This document shows positions 28,648-38,298 of a stretch of 64,000 nucleotides of DNA, one piece after another. The first letter of the stretch is position 1, and each line of letters starts with the position of its first letter. Source of the stretch: DATFNI01 sp963787205 (GTDB lineage Bacteria; Bacteroidota; Rhodothermia; Balneolales; DATFMH01); the NCBI GenBank assembly GCA_963787205.1, contig CAWBCD010000004.1:62001-126000 (forward strand), written 5' to 3'. The position numbers were made by a program, and so were the translations under genes. Under the pieces are notes generated by a model. It was not told the DNA's origin. It worked only from the letters and a program-made list of their open reading frames with translations, and made no database searches.

Positions 28648-28766
28648 CAACTTCAGGATAGAGGTTTTGTTATAACAGTCACTATTCTCCCCCCCAAAAA
28701 AGGGATCCTGTTGCATACTTGCGGCGATTGTAGCTTATGAACGATTCGCTGCCGAGGTTTACGAGA

Positions 28767-28803
28767 TCCTGATGTCGGTCCGAAAATTGGACCAACATCA
28801 GGA
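28767..28803. repeat. Hairpin-forming repeat, copy 2
   Basis: 15-bp stem with one mismatch (28767-28781 with 28789-28803) and a 7-base loop. Could be the GH30 terminator by position (39 bases past its stop) but lacks a T-run, and its partial copy at 28622 argues for a REP-like dispersed repeat. Confidence 0.6.
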
Positions 28804-28841
28804 CGACATTATGACGTTTGAGTCTAAATGAATTGTAAATA

Positions 28842-30296
28842 TTAAAAAACCAGCGTCTGTATGGAATGCGGCAGGCTGATAACCGGTGCGGCTTTGCCCC
28901 TTACCCAGAGATGGTATGGTATTTTTTGATCGGTCAGGTTAAGAACGACCACGGCAATCTTGCCATCCGGATTGATAAATGCGGTGGTTTGCAGTTGGTC
29001 GCGATTCGAGGAGCTGATGATGCGTTTGGCCCCGGGACGGATGAACTTTGAGAAATGCCCGATATAATAATAGGAGTTCATGTAGTACAATTTCCCGGTT
29101 TCGGTATTGGCATGAATCGGAGCGTAGCAGAAATTTTTGACATGATTAGGTCCGCCGTGCTGATCCAATAAAATATTCCAGTCTGTCCAACCAACAGCGC
29201 CGTTATTGAGGTCGTGAATCATGGAACGCCCGTAATTCTCTCCCCATTTCCATTCGTAGATCTTGCTCAGATCAAACGGGTAGTTGCAGGCCTCTGTAAA
29301 CAGCAGTTTCTTATTCGGAAAGGCTTCATTCACAAGTTTCACATTGGAAAAATTATCACGCACATACCAATGGAAACCAACGCCCCACACATATTTTGCT
29401 GCAGAAGGGTCGTTGAGAACGGTGCTCGCCCGTTGGTACATCAATCCCCGGTTGTGATCCCAAATGATAATCTTCTTATCAGCCAGTCCGTCTTTATGAA
29501 ATGTAGGGCCCAGGTATTTCACAAAATTACGTTCCTGGTCGGCTGTATAGATGCATGACTCCCAGGTCTGGCTGGCCATGGGCTCATTCTGGACAGTAAC
29601 ACCCCATATGTTGATACCTTGCTTCTTATAAGCCTTGATGAATTTCACAAAGTAGTTTGCCCAGGTTTGGTAAAATTCGGGTTTCAGATGCCCGCCATGC
29701 AGTAAATTATCATTATCCTTCATCCATGCCGGAGGACTCCAGGGACTGGCAAAAATGGTCAGTTTACCGCCGGCTTCCTTCAAAGCTTCCTTGATCAAAG
29801 GTATACGGTACTTCAGATCATGACTGACGCTGAACGTCTTTAATGAGCTGTCATTTTTTGCCACATAGGTATAGCTTTCACTGGAAAAATCACAACTGCC
29901 GATATTGGTTCTTGCCAGGGTATAGCCTATCCCCTTTTGCGGATCGTAGTAGTCGCGCAGGATCTTCTGTTGTTCATTTTTGGGAAGCTTATAAAATGTT
30001 TCGGCAGCAGCGTCCGTGATCGCCCCTCCTATCCCAAGAAACGTCTGAAAGGTATGTGACGGATCCACAAAGATGCAGGCTTGCGTCTCCAACGGCTGTC
30101 CGAATTGTTTGAAGTGCAACATGTTGGTTACAGAAAGCCGATAATTTGTGCTATCAGCTGTTGTATAAACAGTTATAGGCTGGTCAGTTACCGGCTTATG
30201 CGATGATGTATTCTTGCCACCACCATTGTCGCCGGTTTGCTGCTTTGTCATGCCAACCGTTAAAAAGAGCAGTAAAATCAGAGTGAGTTTTTTCAT
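28842..30296 (-). CDS. GH30 beta-glycosidase
   Basis: 484 aa with an N-terminal signal (KKLTLILLLFLTVGMTKQQ). The core shows GIGGAITDAAAETFYKLP, TNIGSCDFSSESY, SPWSPPAWMKDN, acid/base Glu about 235 in VTVQNEPMASQTWESC, and nucleophile Glu about 332 in LLFTEACNY, followed by the side beta-domain. GH30 members of this glucosylceramidase-like type cleave beta-1,6-glucan or beta-glucosides. It follows the GH5 gene by 112 bases and is the last of the GH16-GH3-GH5-GH30 series. It differs in its C-terminus from the decayed GH30 at 33.7 kb. Confidence 0.93.
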   Translation of the reverse strand: MKKLTLILLLFLTVGMTKQQTGDNGGGKNTSSHKPVTDQPITVYTTADSTNYRLSVTNMLHFKQFGQPLETQACIFVDPSHTFQTFLGIGGAITDAAAETFYKLPKNEQQKILRDYYDPQKGIGYTLARTNIGSCDFSSESYTYVAKNDSSLKTFSVSHDLKYRIPLIKEALKEAGGKLTIFASPWSPPAWMKDNDNLLHGGHLKPEFYQTWANYFVKFIKAYKKQGINIWGVTVQNEPMASQTWESCIYTADQERNFVKYLGPTFHKDGLADKKIIIWDHNRGLMYQRASTVLNDPSAAKYVWGVGFHWYVRDNFSNVKLVNEAFPNKKLLFTEACNYPFDLSKIYEWKWGENYGRSMIHDLNNGAVGWTDWNILLDQHGGPNHVKNFCYAPIHANTETGKLYYMNSYYYIGHFSKFIRPGAKRIISSSNRDQLQTTAFINPDGKIAVVVLNLTDQKIPYHLWVRGKAAPVISLPHSIQTLVF

Positions 30297-30408
30297 AATA
30301 GGAAGATTTAGCAGATAGTAATTACCTCTTAAGGAACTGGAATTAATTAAAAAATTTCTGACAATCTAATTTTTTGCCGGAATACTTTACGACAAATTTT
30401 TCAATCGT

Positions 30409-31698
30409 TTATTCTTTTCCTCCGAATAAAGCATCAAGCACATCCCGGTGAACAATCAGGTTCTTAGTTTTATAATTTCTGGCTAACTGCATCAATGCCT
30501 GATAAGCCTCGTCTGCCGACGGTTTGGGCCCCTTTCCCCTCCAGTACTGAATCAGCGCCCTGTATTCCGGTGGCATTTTTACTTCGAACGGGTTATTGGT
30601 CCCAATTTTTTTCAAGGGCCACCACGACCATCCGATATCATGAGACTCCACCAGGTGAATCGCATCCCGGTACCACTGGTTATTGTTCTCACCCGACTCA
30701 CCAAGCCAAAGCGGCACATTATATTTGGTGCGGATATCGAGGTACTTCTGAATGGATGCGACATCGTTTTTATTCCAGTATTTGTGGAAACTAATAGCCA
30801 TATTTCCGGCTGGTGGAGGCAACAACCCGTTGTAATTATTTCCCCAACAATTCCCTTCGATAATGATCATGTGATGCGGGTCGACGGATCGGATCGTCTT
30901 GACGAGTTCAACATACAGCTTTTTCAGTGGAGCGTTGACTTTTGCGTCACATCCATGATCTTTTCGGTCATTCGGGTGTTCGAACGACCAGTTCGGCTCA
31001 TTGATCAGGTCATACCCTCCAATCCATGGCCGATCTTTGTAATGCTCTGCAAGGTTCTTCCACAAGGCAATCGTCTTTAGCTGGTTAGCCTGACTTTGCC
31101 ACAGGGATGGCTTGGTAGAGTCGCGATCGGAAATCGGCAGGTCGTGCCCCTGGCCACCCGGCGCTGCATGCAGGTCAAGGATCAGGTAAATGTGATCTGC
31201 CTTGCACCAGCTCAGCAGGCTGTCCGTCAGTTCAAACCCTTTTTTCAGCCACGTGTTTTTCCCGGGAACCGGTTCCTTATCTACGGGGAGGGTAAACAGA
31301 TCATAATGCATAGGCAGCCGTATGGAATTAAAACCCCATGCCGCCAGCGAATCCACATCGGACTTCTGCATGCCGTCTTTGAGCCACTCATTGTAGAACC
31401 CTTCTGTTCGTTTCTCTCCAATGAGTGCCTTGATCTTCGCCCTGATATCCGTCTGATTGACAGCCACACCAGACAGCTTAAGCATATAAGGTTCCTGCAA
31501 CATCCAGCCACCAAGACCAATGCCCTTCAGATGCAATTCCTTCCCGTCAGGTGCAATAATCTTCTTACCGCGAACCGTTACAAATTTTGTTTGATTGTTA
31601 CGGGCAGTCTGGGCTAAACTATGATCCGTAAAGCCAAATAAGAGACCCGCAAGAATCGAGAGTAAAAATGTGAGATGAGCTAATTTTGAATCTTTCAT
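30409..31698 (-). CDS. GH5-family glucanase
   Basis: 429 aa from the ATG at 31698, which gives a normal signal peptide (HLTFLLSILAGLLFGFTDHSLAQ, in part); an ATG 27 bases upstream is possible. LKGIGLGGWMLQEPYM near residue 60, INEPNWSFEHP with acid/base Glu about 233 and WLGESGENNNQWY with nucleophile Glu about 333 define clan GH-A, family GH5. The layout resembles exo- or endo-beta-1,3/1,4-glucanases; substrate not readable. 60 bases after the upstream GH3. Confidence 0.9.
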   Translation of the reverse strand: MKDSKLAHLTFLLSILAGLLFGFTDHSLAQTARNNQTKFVTVRGKKIIAPDGKELHLKGIGLGGWMLQEPYMLKLSGVAVNQTDIRAKIKALIGEKRTEGFYNEWLKDGMQKSDVDSLAAWGFNSIRLPMHYDLFTLPVDKEPVPGKNTWLKKGFELTDSLLSWCKADHIYLILDLHAAPGGQGHDLPISDRDSTKPSLWQSQANQLKTIALWKNLAEHYKDRPWIGGYDLINEPNWSFEHPNDRKDHGCDAKVNAPLKKLYVELVKTIRSVDPHHMIIIEGNCWGNNYNGLLPPPAGNMAISFHKYWNKNDVASIQKYLDIRTKYNVPLWLGESGENNNQWYRDAIHLVESHDIGWSWWPLKKIGTNNPFEVKMPPEYRALIQYWRGKGPKPSADEAYQALMQLARNYKTKNLIVHRDVLDALFGGKE

Positions 31699-31758
31699 TA
31701 TATGAGGATTTTTCAGTGACATCATGAAAAGGTAAAAAAACTGTCTTTCTTTAATGCT

Positions 31759-33594
31759 CTAATAAGTCAGCCCAAAACCGTAAGGAAACAACGGCTGAAC
31801 ACTGGGGTCATCGACCCTGACGGGGACCTGAGCCATGTCTTTTGGCCATGCCTGCGGGAGCTTACCCGTCGGCGCGTAATCCCCAAACAAGACATCGGCC
31901 ACTCCTTCTCCTTCCGAACCCGGCAGCCAGGCCATCATAACGGCCGGTGCCTGTTCGATAACAGAAGTCATAACCAATGGTCTTCCGGCAACCACCACAA
32001 CAACATAGGGAACACCGGACTGCTGCACATTTTCTATGGTCTGCAAATTTGCGGAAGAAAGACTCAGATCTTTCCGGTCACCGGCTGATTCTGCGTACGG
32101 TTCTTCGCCTATTACGACTATAGCCAGATCGGATCCTTGAGCACCACTGCCATCCTGGGAAAATGTAACCTCTGTAGATGGAGATACTTCCTTTTTTATT
32201 CCATCCAGAATCGTAGTCCCTATCGTTGTGTTACCCGATCCGCCCTGCCACGTTATTGTCCATCCACCACATTGAAAACCAAGGTCATTGGCGTTCCTGC
32301 CGGCAACAAAAAGGTGTTTGATATTTTTAGAAATGGGCAGGATTTGATTCTCATTTTTGAGCAAAACCATCGATTCCCTGACCGCCTGACGGGCTAAATC
32401 CCGGTGTGCCTGAGAACCAATTTGCGAAGTCAGGGTCCGGTCGGCATAAGGATGGGTAAATAATCCCAACTGAAATTTAACTTTCAGGATTCTTCCCACG
32501 GCATCATCTATACGTGACATAGGAACCTGGTTAGTATAAACAAGGTCCGTTAAATCCTTAATAAATTCCTGGTATCTGTCAGGCACCATAATCATATCCA
32601 GACCGGCATTTATGGACTTCCGGATATCCTCCTTGTAATCCGGTCCCAACTGGTTGATAGCAGCCCAGTCGGAGACTAAGAATCCTTTAAAGCCCATTTC
32701 TTTTTTTAACACATCAGTAAGCAAGTACTTATTCCCAGACATTTTAACGCCATTCCAGCTACTGAACGAAACCATAATGGAACCGACGCCCGCATCGATC
32801 GCTGAAGCGTAAGGTTTGAGATGAACGGCTCTCAACACGGGTTCAGATACCTGAGTATTTCCTCCATTAATCCCGTCAGTTGTACCTCCATCCCCTACGA
32901 AGTGCTTGGCACAGGCAAGGATAGAAGTTCTGTCACCTCCTAATACTCTTCCCTGGAAACCCTCAACTGCGGCATAAGTCATTTTAGACACCAAATCCGG
33001 TGTTTCCCCGAACCCCTCGTAGGTTCGTCCCCATCGGATATCCTGGGGGACGGCAACACAGGGGGCAAAAGTCCAGTTAATGCCGGTGCCAGCGACCTCC
33101 ACGGCCGTAGCATGTTCCACTTTTCTCACCAGGGTAGTGTCGCGGGTGGCACCCAAGCCAATATTGTGCGGAAATATCGTGGCGCCATAGACATTGTTAT
33201 TGCCGTGAACGGCATCGATTCCGTAGATCAATGGGATTTTATTAGGGGTCTGCATAGCATAATGCTGCAGGTTGTCGTACATATCTGCCCATTGCGTCGG
33301 ACTTGTCGGATCTTTGGGTGAATCACCTCCGCTTAACAGAGACCCGAGGTAGTATGTTTGGATGTCGCTCAGATTCTTTAAATAGGAGTGATCTACCTGG
33401 GTCATCTGACCAATTTTTTCAGCCAGGCTCATTTCAGATAAAAGAGAGTCGACTCTCGGGTCACCAGTTGTTACTACAGTTGGGGGAGGTGGTGTTTGTA
33501 TATTCGGTTCACTATTGTCCACGCTTTTATGGCAGCTCAGAACAAACTGGAAAAAGATGATGAACAAAACAACATGTAATGCCCTTCGAGTCAT
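31759..33594 (-). CDS. GH3 exo-glucanase-type enzyme, lipoprotein (copy 2)
   Basis: 611 aa from the ATG at 33594, which opens a lipoprotein signal ending FQFVLSC. Domain order: barrel (PLIYGIDAVHGNNNVYGATIFPHNIGLGATRD; WGRTYEGFGE; nucleophile Asp about 308 in LVSDWAAINQ) and alpha/beta sandwich (GGWTITWQGG), with no fibronectin domain, as in ExoP/plant exo-beta-glucanase-like GH3. A proline run (TPPPPTVV) links signal and barrel. It probably releases glucose from beta-1,3/1,4-glucan fragments at the cell surface or periplasm. Separated from GH16 upstream by a GH30 remnant. Confidence 0.92.
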   Translation of the reverse strand: MTRRALHVVLFIIFFQFVLSCHKSVDNSEPNIQTPPPPTVVTTGDPRVDSLLSEMSLAEKIGQMTQVDHSYLKNLSDIQTYYLGSLLSGGDSPKDPTSPTQWADMYDNLQHYAMQTPNKIPLIYGIDAVHGNNNVYGATIFPHNIGLGATRDTTLVRKVEHATAVEVAGTGINWTFAPCVAVPQDIRWGRTYEGFGETPDLVSKMTYAAVEGFQGRVLGGDRTSILACAKHFVGDGGTTDGINGGNTQVSEPVLRAVHLKPYASAIDAGVGSIMVSFSSWNGVKMSGNKYLLTDVLKKEMGFKGFLVSDWAAINQLGPDYKEDIRKSINAGLDMIMVPDRYQEFIKDLTDLVYTNQVPMSRIDDAVGRILKVKFQLGLFTHPYADRTLTSQIGSQAHRDLARQAVRESMVLLKNENQILPISKNIKHLFVAGRNANDLGFQCGGWTITWQGGSGNTTIGTTILDGIKKEVSPSTEVTFSQDGSGAQGSDLAIVVIGEEPYAESAGDRKDLSLSSANLQTIENVQQSGVPYVVVVVAGRPLVMTSVIEQAPAVMMAWLPGSEGEGVADVLFGDYAPTGKLPQAWPKDMAQVPVRVDDPSVQPLFPYGFGLTY

Positions 33595-33656
33595 CTTATG
33601 TTGATAGCGTGATCTCATTAACTGCCAATTGTTTTATATATGAACTGCCGATCGTT

Positions 33657-34001
33657 TCATTTCCAAACATATGTACCCACCGCACCGCCATCCAAAGATG
33701 TAGTTAAGGCTTTTCCATTTTAATTGATATTAAATGTCTGACTTGCACTGCCATCATCCAACACAATTAATACTTTATCGCCATTTGGTGCTTTAAAAGC
33801 AACATTTTGCAGATTGCCTGTGATATTGCTTGCAATTCTAATCAAACCCGGTAGCCGAAGCTACAATATAGATGGGTTCATTTCGTGTAACCTTGGAACC
33901 AATGGTAAGTGCTCCCATGCATATACTCCAGCCACCCGGCGTATGTGGCCGATAATTCGGATCGGATGCTAAGTTCCACTCAAGCACATTCTTAACGATG
34001 G
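33657..34001 (-). pseudogene. 3' remnant of a GH30 glycosidase gene
   Basis: Starting one codon after the GH16 stop, the minus strand encodes TIVKNVLEWNLASDPNYRPH and TPGGWSICMGALTIGSKVTR, the C-terminal third of a glucosylceramidase-type GH30. The frame then breaks near 33840, resumes in another frame with RIASNITGNLQNVAFKAPNG and DKVLIVLDDGSASQTF, meets a TAA at 33720-33722 where the family has Tyr, and ends GGAVGTYVWK before TGA at 33657. The catalytic barrel is missing. It is not a copy of the intact GH30 at 28842-30296, whose tail differs. Marks a lost gene between GH16 and GH3. Confidence 0.82.
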
Positions 34002-35186
34002 TTAATTTTTCTGAAACACTCTTACATAATCCACAAACATTCGTTGTGGGAATTTCGTAGTACTGTCTGGCGGTCCAGGCCAATTGCCACCGACAGCGAC
34101 ATTAAATATGAAAAAGAATGGTCTATCAAAAGGATAAATACCGTTGCTTAAATCCTGACGGGAGGCCTTCGTATACGGTATATTATCTACCAATATCTTG
34201 AGAGAATCCTGACTCCACTCCAGACTGAATACGTGGAAATGCTGTGAAAAATCTTCGGATGTAAGGTTATGGACATTACTAAATGTGCCTACGGATCCAT
34301 CTGATTTTTTCCAGTGCAGCGAACCGACAACCTGACTTGGATTTTTGCCTATCACCTCCATGATATCAGTCTCTCCGCACTCGGGCCAGCCTACTGTCGA
34401 AATATTGTTCCCGAGCATCCAGAGGGCCGGCCACATTCCGTGAGCTACCGGAAGTTTGGCGCGAATATCGACTCTGCCATAAGTAAATTGCTCTTTGTTC
34501 TGAGTGGTAATCCTGGCAGAAGTAAAATGATTACCATTATAATTCTCTTTCCGGGCTTCGATAACCAGGTTCCCGGATGAAAGAAAAACATTCTGCAGTC
34601 TGGAGGTATAGTACTCCAGTTCCTGGTTTCCCCAGCCGTTTCCTCCGGTTTCGTAGTTCCAGTCCTTCTGATTAAGTGTCTTACCATTAAATTCATCGCT
34701 CCAAACCAATTTATAGCCCGGGTAGCTTGTGGGAGATTCAAATCCACTGGTATCCGTTGGTAAGTAAGTACCATCATTAATGATAGTCCCGGTGGCACTG
34801 GAAACATCTATAGTACAGTTTGATGGCTGACTCAGCATAACCTTAAAATCTTGTGATGGCCGACGTAAGCTGTCAGCAGTAATCGGTACATCAATGCTTA
34901 ATTCACTTTCCCCGGTTTTAAAAGTTAGAGTGCCTGATTGAGATGTGTAGTCTTTACCTGAAACAGCTGTTCCATCTGTCGTGGAATAATGTACACTTAC
35001 CTGTTGAGGTGCTTCAGCGCTTAAATCAACATAGAAACGGCAACTGTTTGCCGTGGTTGCTCTGTTGACTGTTGCGTCACTAATCTTAACGGTCGGCAGC
35101 GCCGAGGGTGGATTATTGACACCATTTTTAGTACATGCTGAGAGAATCAGACAGAAGATTAAAAAAAACAAGGTAAGGCTCTTCAT
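34002..35186 (-). CDS. GH16 laminarinase-type glucanase with Calx-beta domain, lipoprotein
   Basis: 394 aa. Lipobox ILSAC at about 14-18. Residues about 30-140 are a Calx-beta domain (VHYSTTDGTAVSGKDYTSQS, GTIINDGT), then GH16 from about 155 with WSDEFNGKTLNQKDWNYETG and the catalytic ECGETDIMEVIG near 270-280 (Glu-x-Asp-x-x-Glu), ending FVDYVRVFQKN. It should cut beta-1,3(-1,4)-glucan such as laminarin; the Calx-beta module may act as spacer or glycan-binding element. First gene of the GH16-GH3-GH5-GH30 series; 515-base leader upstream. Confidence 0.94.
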   Translation of the reverse strand: MKSLTLFFLIFCLILSACTKNGVNNPPSALPTVKISDATVNRATTANSCRFYVDLSAEAPQQVSVHYSTTDGTAVSGKDYTSQSGTLTFKTGESELSIDVPITADSLRRPSQDFKVMLSQPSNCTIDVSSATGTIINDGTYLPTDTSGFESPTSYPGYKLVWSDEFNGKTLNQKDWNYETGGNGWGNQELEYYTSRLQNVFLSSGNLVIEARKENYNGNHFTSARITTQNKEQFTYGRVDIRAKLPVAHGMWPALWMLGNNISTVGWPECGETDIMEVIGKNPSQVVGSLHWKKSDGSVGTFSNVHNLTSEDFSQHFHVFSLEWSQDSLKILVDNIPYTKASRQDLSNGIYPFDRPFFFIFNVAVGGNWPGPPDSTTKFPQRMFVDYVRVFQKN

Positions 35187-35702
35187 CTTAAATTATCAGT
35201 TAAACACCAACATAGTAATAAAATTAAACCAAATAGACGAACAAAAGAAAGTCCGGCTACATAGCTTGTTGGTTGCGGGTCTATGGTTTGGATACATATG
35301 TAAACTGCCAGGCATCCCAGTCATGGATCTTGGCAATGACCATTTTGTTATTAGTCATTGATAGTATTTTATATGTAATATTCGACTCTGAGATTTGAAT
35401 CGTGTTAGAGTAATAAATATATCACGGGAAGTTGTAATATCTAACACCACTCCTGCTGGATATTTTCAGAAAAATACACATCGTTTTATTCATTTTAGCT
35501 GAAATGTGGAGCTGTCCAATCACATTATTTTAAGATCCCAGGTAAATAATCTACAACATGACTATCCGTAAATAGTACAACAACTGCATAACAGGGGTTT
35601 TACAGTCGGGATTCTCTGGAAACCACATCCCGATTCATCGGGAAAAGCAGACACTATGTTCACCGTATATGATAACCAATTCTACTTGACCCGTATTGAG
35701 TA
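35187..35702. other. Intergenic region upstream of GH16
   Basis: 516 bases between two minus-strand GH genes. No credible ORF or hairpin terminator; AT-rich towards 35370-35480, where the GH16 promoter may lie. Nothing else recognised. Confidence 0.4.
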
Positions 35703-38057
35703 TCATATCTCTTTTTTACCGGCAACCATTAATGTATCTCTTAAGACACTCGCAGAGCTGCCTCCTACCATGATTTCGAATGCACCCGGTTGAACCACAT
35801 TTTTCATATTCAGATCAAGAGCCTGCAGCTTGTCCCTATTCAGTTTAAAAGTAACCGTTTTTGTCTGTCCCGGATTTAGTGAAACTCTTGCAAAACCTTT
35901 TAGTTCCTGTACCGGACGCGTCGGAAAACTGATAATGTCATGTATATACATTTCCGCCACCTCGTCTCCGGCACGCGTTCCTGAATTTTTCACATCTACA
36001 CTTACAGTTGCGCTCCCATCAGGCAGAATTTGTTTGGGTGAAATTTTGAGGTTGGAATAGACAAAAGTTGTGTAACTCAGGCCGTAGCCAAATGGATACA
36101 AAGGCGTCGAATTCGCCCACACATAATGACGGAAATCGCTGGGTTTCTTGTCATAATAATCCGGCAGTTGTCCTACCGATCTCGGGAACGTAATGGTTAA
36201 TTTGCCACTCGGATTTGTTCTTCCAAACAATACATTTGCCACCGCCGGACCAGTTTCTTCGCCCAGATACCAGCCCTCGATGATGGCATCCGCATGATCC
36301 TGCAGGTAATTGATCGTCAATGGACGTCCGTTGATCAGTAATACAACCACCGGCTTGCCGGTTGCGATAACGGCTTTAGCAAGCTCATCCTGCCTTCCCA
36401 ACAGCTTCAGATTATCCCGATCACCAAGGTGATCCTCATTCCATGCCTCCCGATCGGTCAACTCGTTACCGCCAAGAACCAGCAACACCACATCACTATT
36501 CTTTGCCGTTCGCACGGCCTGTGCGATGAGCCGTTCATCATCTTCCTTGGTATTAGGGATCGGTTTTTCGTTCACCAACCAGTTACACACCTTGTTCGTC
36601 GTAATCTTACAACCTTCGGCATATTCCACCTTGAACCGGTTCTTAGCGTAATCACGAATACCCTGTAATATACCGATTCCATGCATGGGAACCGGAGAAT
36701 ATCCACCGAGATGGATACCTGCCGCATTCGGACCAATCACCGCCAGCGTCTTAATCTTTGTTGAATCGAACGGCAGCGTGTTATCATCATTTTTAAGCAA
36801 GATCATCGCCTCTTCGGCTGCCTTGAGAGCCAATGCCTTATGCGCTTTATCGTTGGTTACTTCCGCCGCTTTATCCGGATCGACGAAAGGATGATCAAAG
36901 AGTCCGAGCCGGAATTTGACCCGAAGAATACCGCTGACAGCCCGGTCGATATCCGCCTCGGGAACTTCCCCATTCCTGACTTCCCGAACCAGTGGAGTAA
37001 AGCAGTTATAGCTGCCCAATGCGTAATCAAGACCAGCTTCGATCGCCATCCTCCCGGCTTCAGCAGTATCTTTAGCCACATGATGCACCCCGTATAGCAA
37101 CGACATCCCGCCGCCATCACTCATCACATATCCGTCAAATCCCCATTCGTTGCGAAGGATTTTAGTCAGCAGCTTGTAATTCACATGATTGGGAACACCA
37201 TCCCATTCATTGTATGAGGCCATCAGCGATTGTGCATGGGCTCTTTGGACTGCCATCTTAAACGGATAGAGGAAATTTTCACGAAAATACCGTTCCCCGT
37301 AGTTGAGTGGTGCAATGTTTCGTCCACCTTTTGGCTCACCATGTCCGGCAAAGTGTTTGAGGGTTGTTGCGACATGATCATTATTAATCGTATCCGCCCG
37401 GCCCTGCAGACCAAAAACCGCTGCCATCCCAATCCTGGATGCCAGGTATGGATCTTCACTATAACACTCTTCGGTCCGTCCCCATCGAGGATCGCGTGCC
37501 AGGTCAAGTACCGGCGCCAGGACCTGCGTTGTTCCGCGGGACCGCGCTTCCAAACCGGCTGCCTTGAATACCTGTTCGACGAGCAACGTATCCCAGGTAC
37601 TCCCCAGCGCAATAGCCTGCGGGAAGCTTGTGGCGCCATTAGCCATAAACCCATGTAATGCCTCACTGAATACGAGTCCCGGTATGCCCAGGCGGGAATG
37701 TTGCAACAGGTACTTCTGAATACTGTTGATCTGTTCGGCACGCAGTTTAGGTGTTCCGCCCAAACGAGATATCCCGAATGATCCGACACCCAGTTTCAAA
37801 CGGGTTGTATCAGAACTGCCAAGGTAATTTCCGTTGCTGTCAAAAGCGGTGGTATCATTGATCCCGATTCCATACAGCTGAGAAACCTTTTCCTCAAGCG
37901 TCATTCGACTCAGAAGATCTTCCACCCTCTTATTTATGGGTGCTTTTGCATCTTTATAAACAGGTATACCCGCTTGATTACATCTCAATAATCCAATAGA
38001 AATAATGAATAAAAAAAATAAGATTGGATTTTTTGATGATAGAAATGAATTACACAT
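35703..38057 (-). CDS. GH3 BglX/xylosidase-type enzyme, lipoprotein (copy 3)
   Basis: 784 aa; lipobox-like ISIGLLRC near 20-27. Barrel with FSEALHGFMANGATSFPQAI, WGRTEECYSEDPYL, KHFAGHGEPKGGRN, nucleophile Asp about 313 in YVMSDGGGMS, then the sandwich domain and a fibronectin type III end. This is the BglX-like group, acting on beta-glucosides or beta-xylosides. GAGGG stands 4 bases before the ATG. Divergent from GH20 across a 357-base spacer with a palindrome. Phylogenetically distinct from copies 1, 2 and 4 by motif. Confidence 0.93.
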   Translation of the reverse strand: MCNSFLSSKNPILFFLFIISIGLLRCNQAGIPVYKDAKAPINKRVEDLLSRMTLEEKVSQLYGIGINDTTAFDSNGNYLGSSDTTRLKLGVGSFGISRLGGTPKLRAEQINSIQKYLLQHSRLGIPGLVFSEALHGFMANGATSFPQAIALGSTWDTLLVEQVFKAAGLEARSRGTTQVLAPVLDLARDPRWGRTEECYSEDPYLASRIGMAAVFGLQGRADTINNDHVATTLKHFAGHGEPKGGRNIAPLNYGERYFRENFLYPFKMAVQRAHAQSLMASYNEWDGVPNHVNYKLLTKILRNEWGFDGYVMSDGGGMSLLYGVHHVAKDTAEAGRMAIEAGLDYALGSYNCFTPLVREVRNGEVPEADIDRAVSGILRVKFRLGLFDHPFVDPDKAAEVTNDKAHKALALKAAEEAMILLKNDDNTLPFDSTKIKTLAVIGPNAAGIHLGGYSPVPMHGIGILQGIRDYAKNRFKVEYAEGCKITTNKVCNWLVNEKPIPNTKEDDERLIAQAVRTAKNSDVVLLVLGGNELTDREAWNEDHLGDRDNLKLLGRQDELAKAVIATGKPVVVLLINGRPLTINYLQDHADAIIEGWYLGEETGPAVANVLFGRTNPSGKLTITFPRSVGQLPDYYDKKPSDFRHYVWANSTPLYPFGYGLSYTTFVYSNLKISPKQILPDGSATVSVDVKNSGTRAGDEVAEMYIHDIISFPTRPVQELKGFARVSLNPGQTKTVTFKLNRDKLQALDLNMKNVVQPGAFEIMVGGSSASVLRDTLMVAGKKEI

Positions 38058-38136
38058 ATAACCCTCAAACTCTGTTACTTAACAGTACTCAAACCACAAT
38101 AAAATAGTATAACAACATGAGAAATAGAATGCATAA

Positions 38137-38168
38137 AGTTATTGAGTTAATAAGTTAATGGTTATTAA
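38137..38168. repeat. Degenerate octamer repeat
   Basis: Four successive 8-base units of the form AGTTAWTR upstream of the GH3 gene. Function unknown. Confidence 0.5.
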
Positions 38169-38298
38169 GTCCTCACTGTTGAGAGGCAAAATCTGTCTAT
38201 AGCAGTAGAAATATTGTTCATTGCTATTTTGATAATTGGTCATTGTCTGATGTATGTATATTTCTACTTTTTAATTACTTTGGTCAAACAAGAGTCGT

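Larger units (their letters stand above)
28316..28841. other. Intergenic region with paired hairpin repeat
   Basis: 526 bases between GH30 and GH31, both minus strand. No ORF. It contains two copies of a 26-base element (see 28622 and 28767 entries) and, near 28390-28420, an AT-rich block with AAAGTAGAAA (minus strand) that is also found upstream of the GH3 gene at 38057. The GH31 promoter should be here. Confidence 0.5.
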
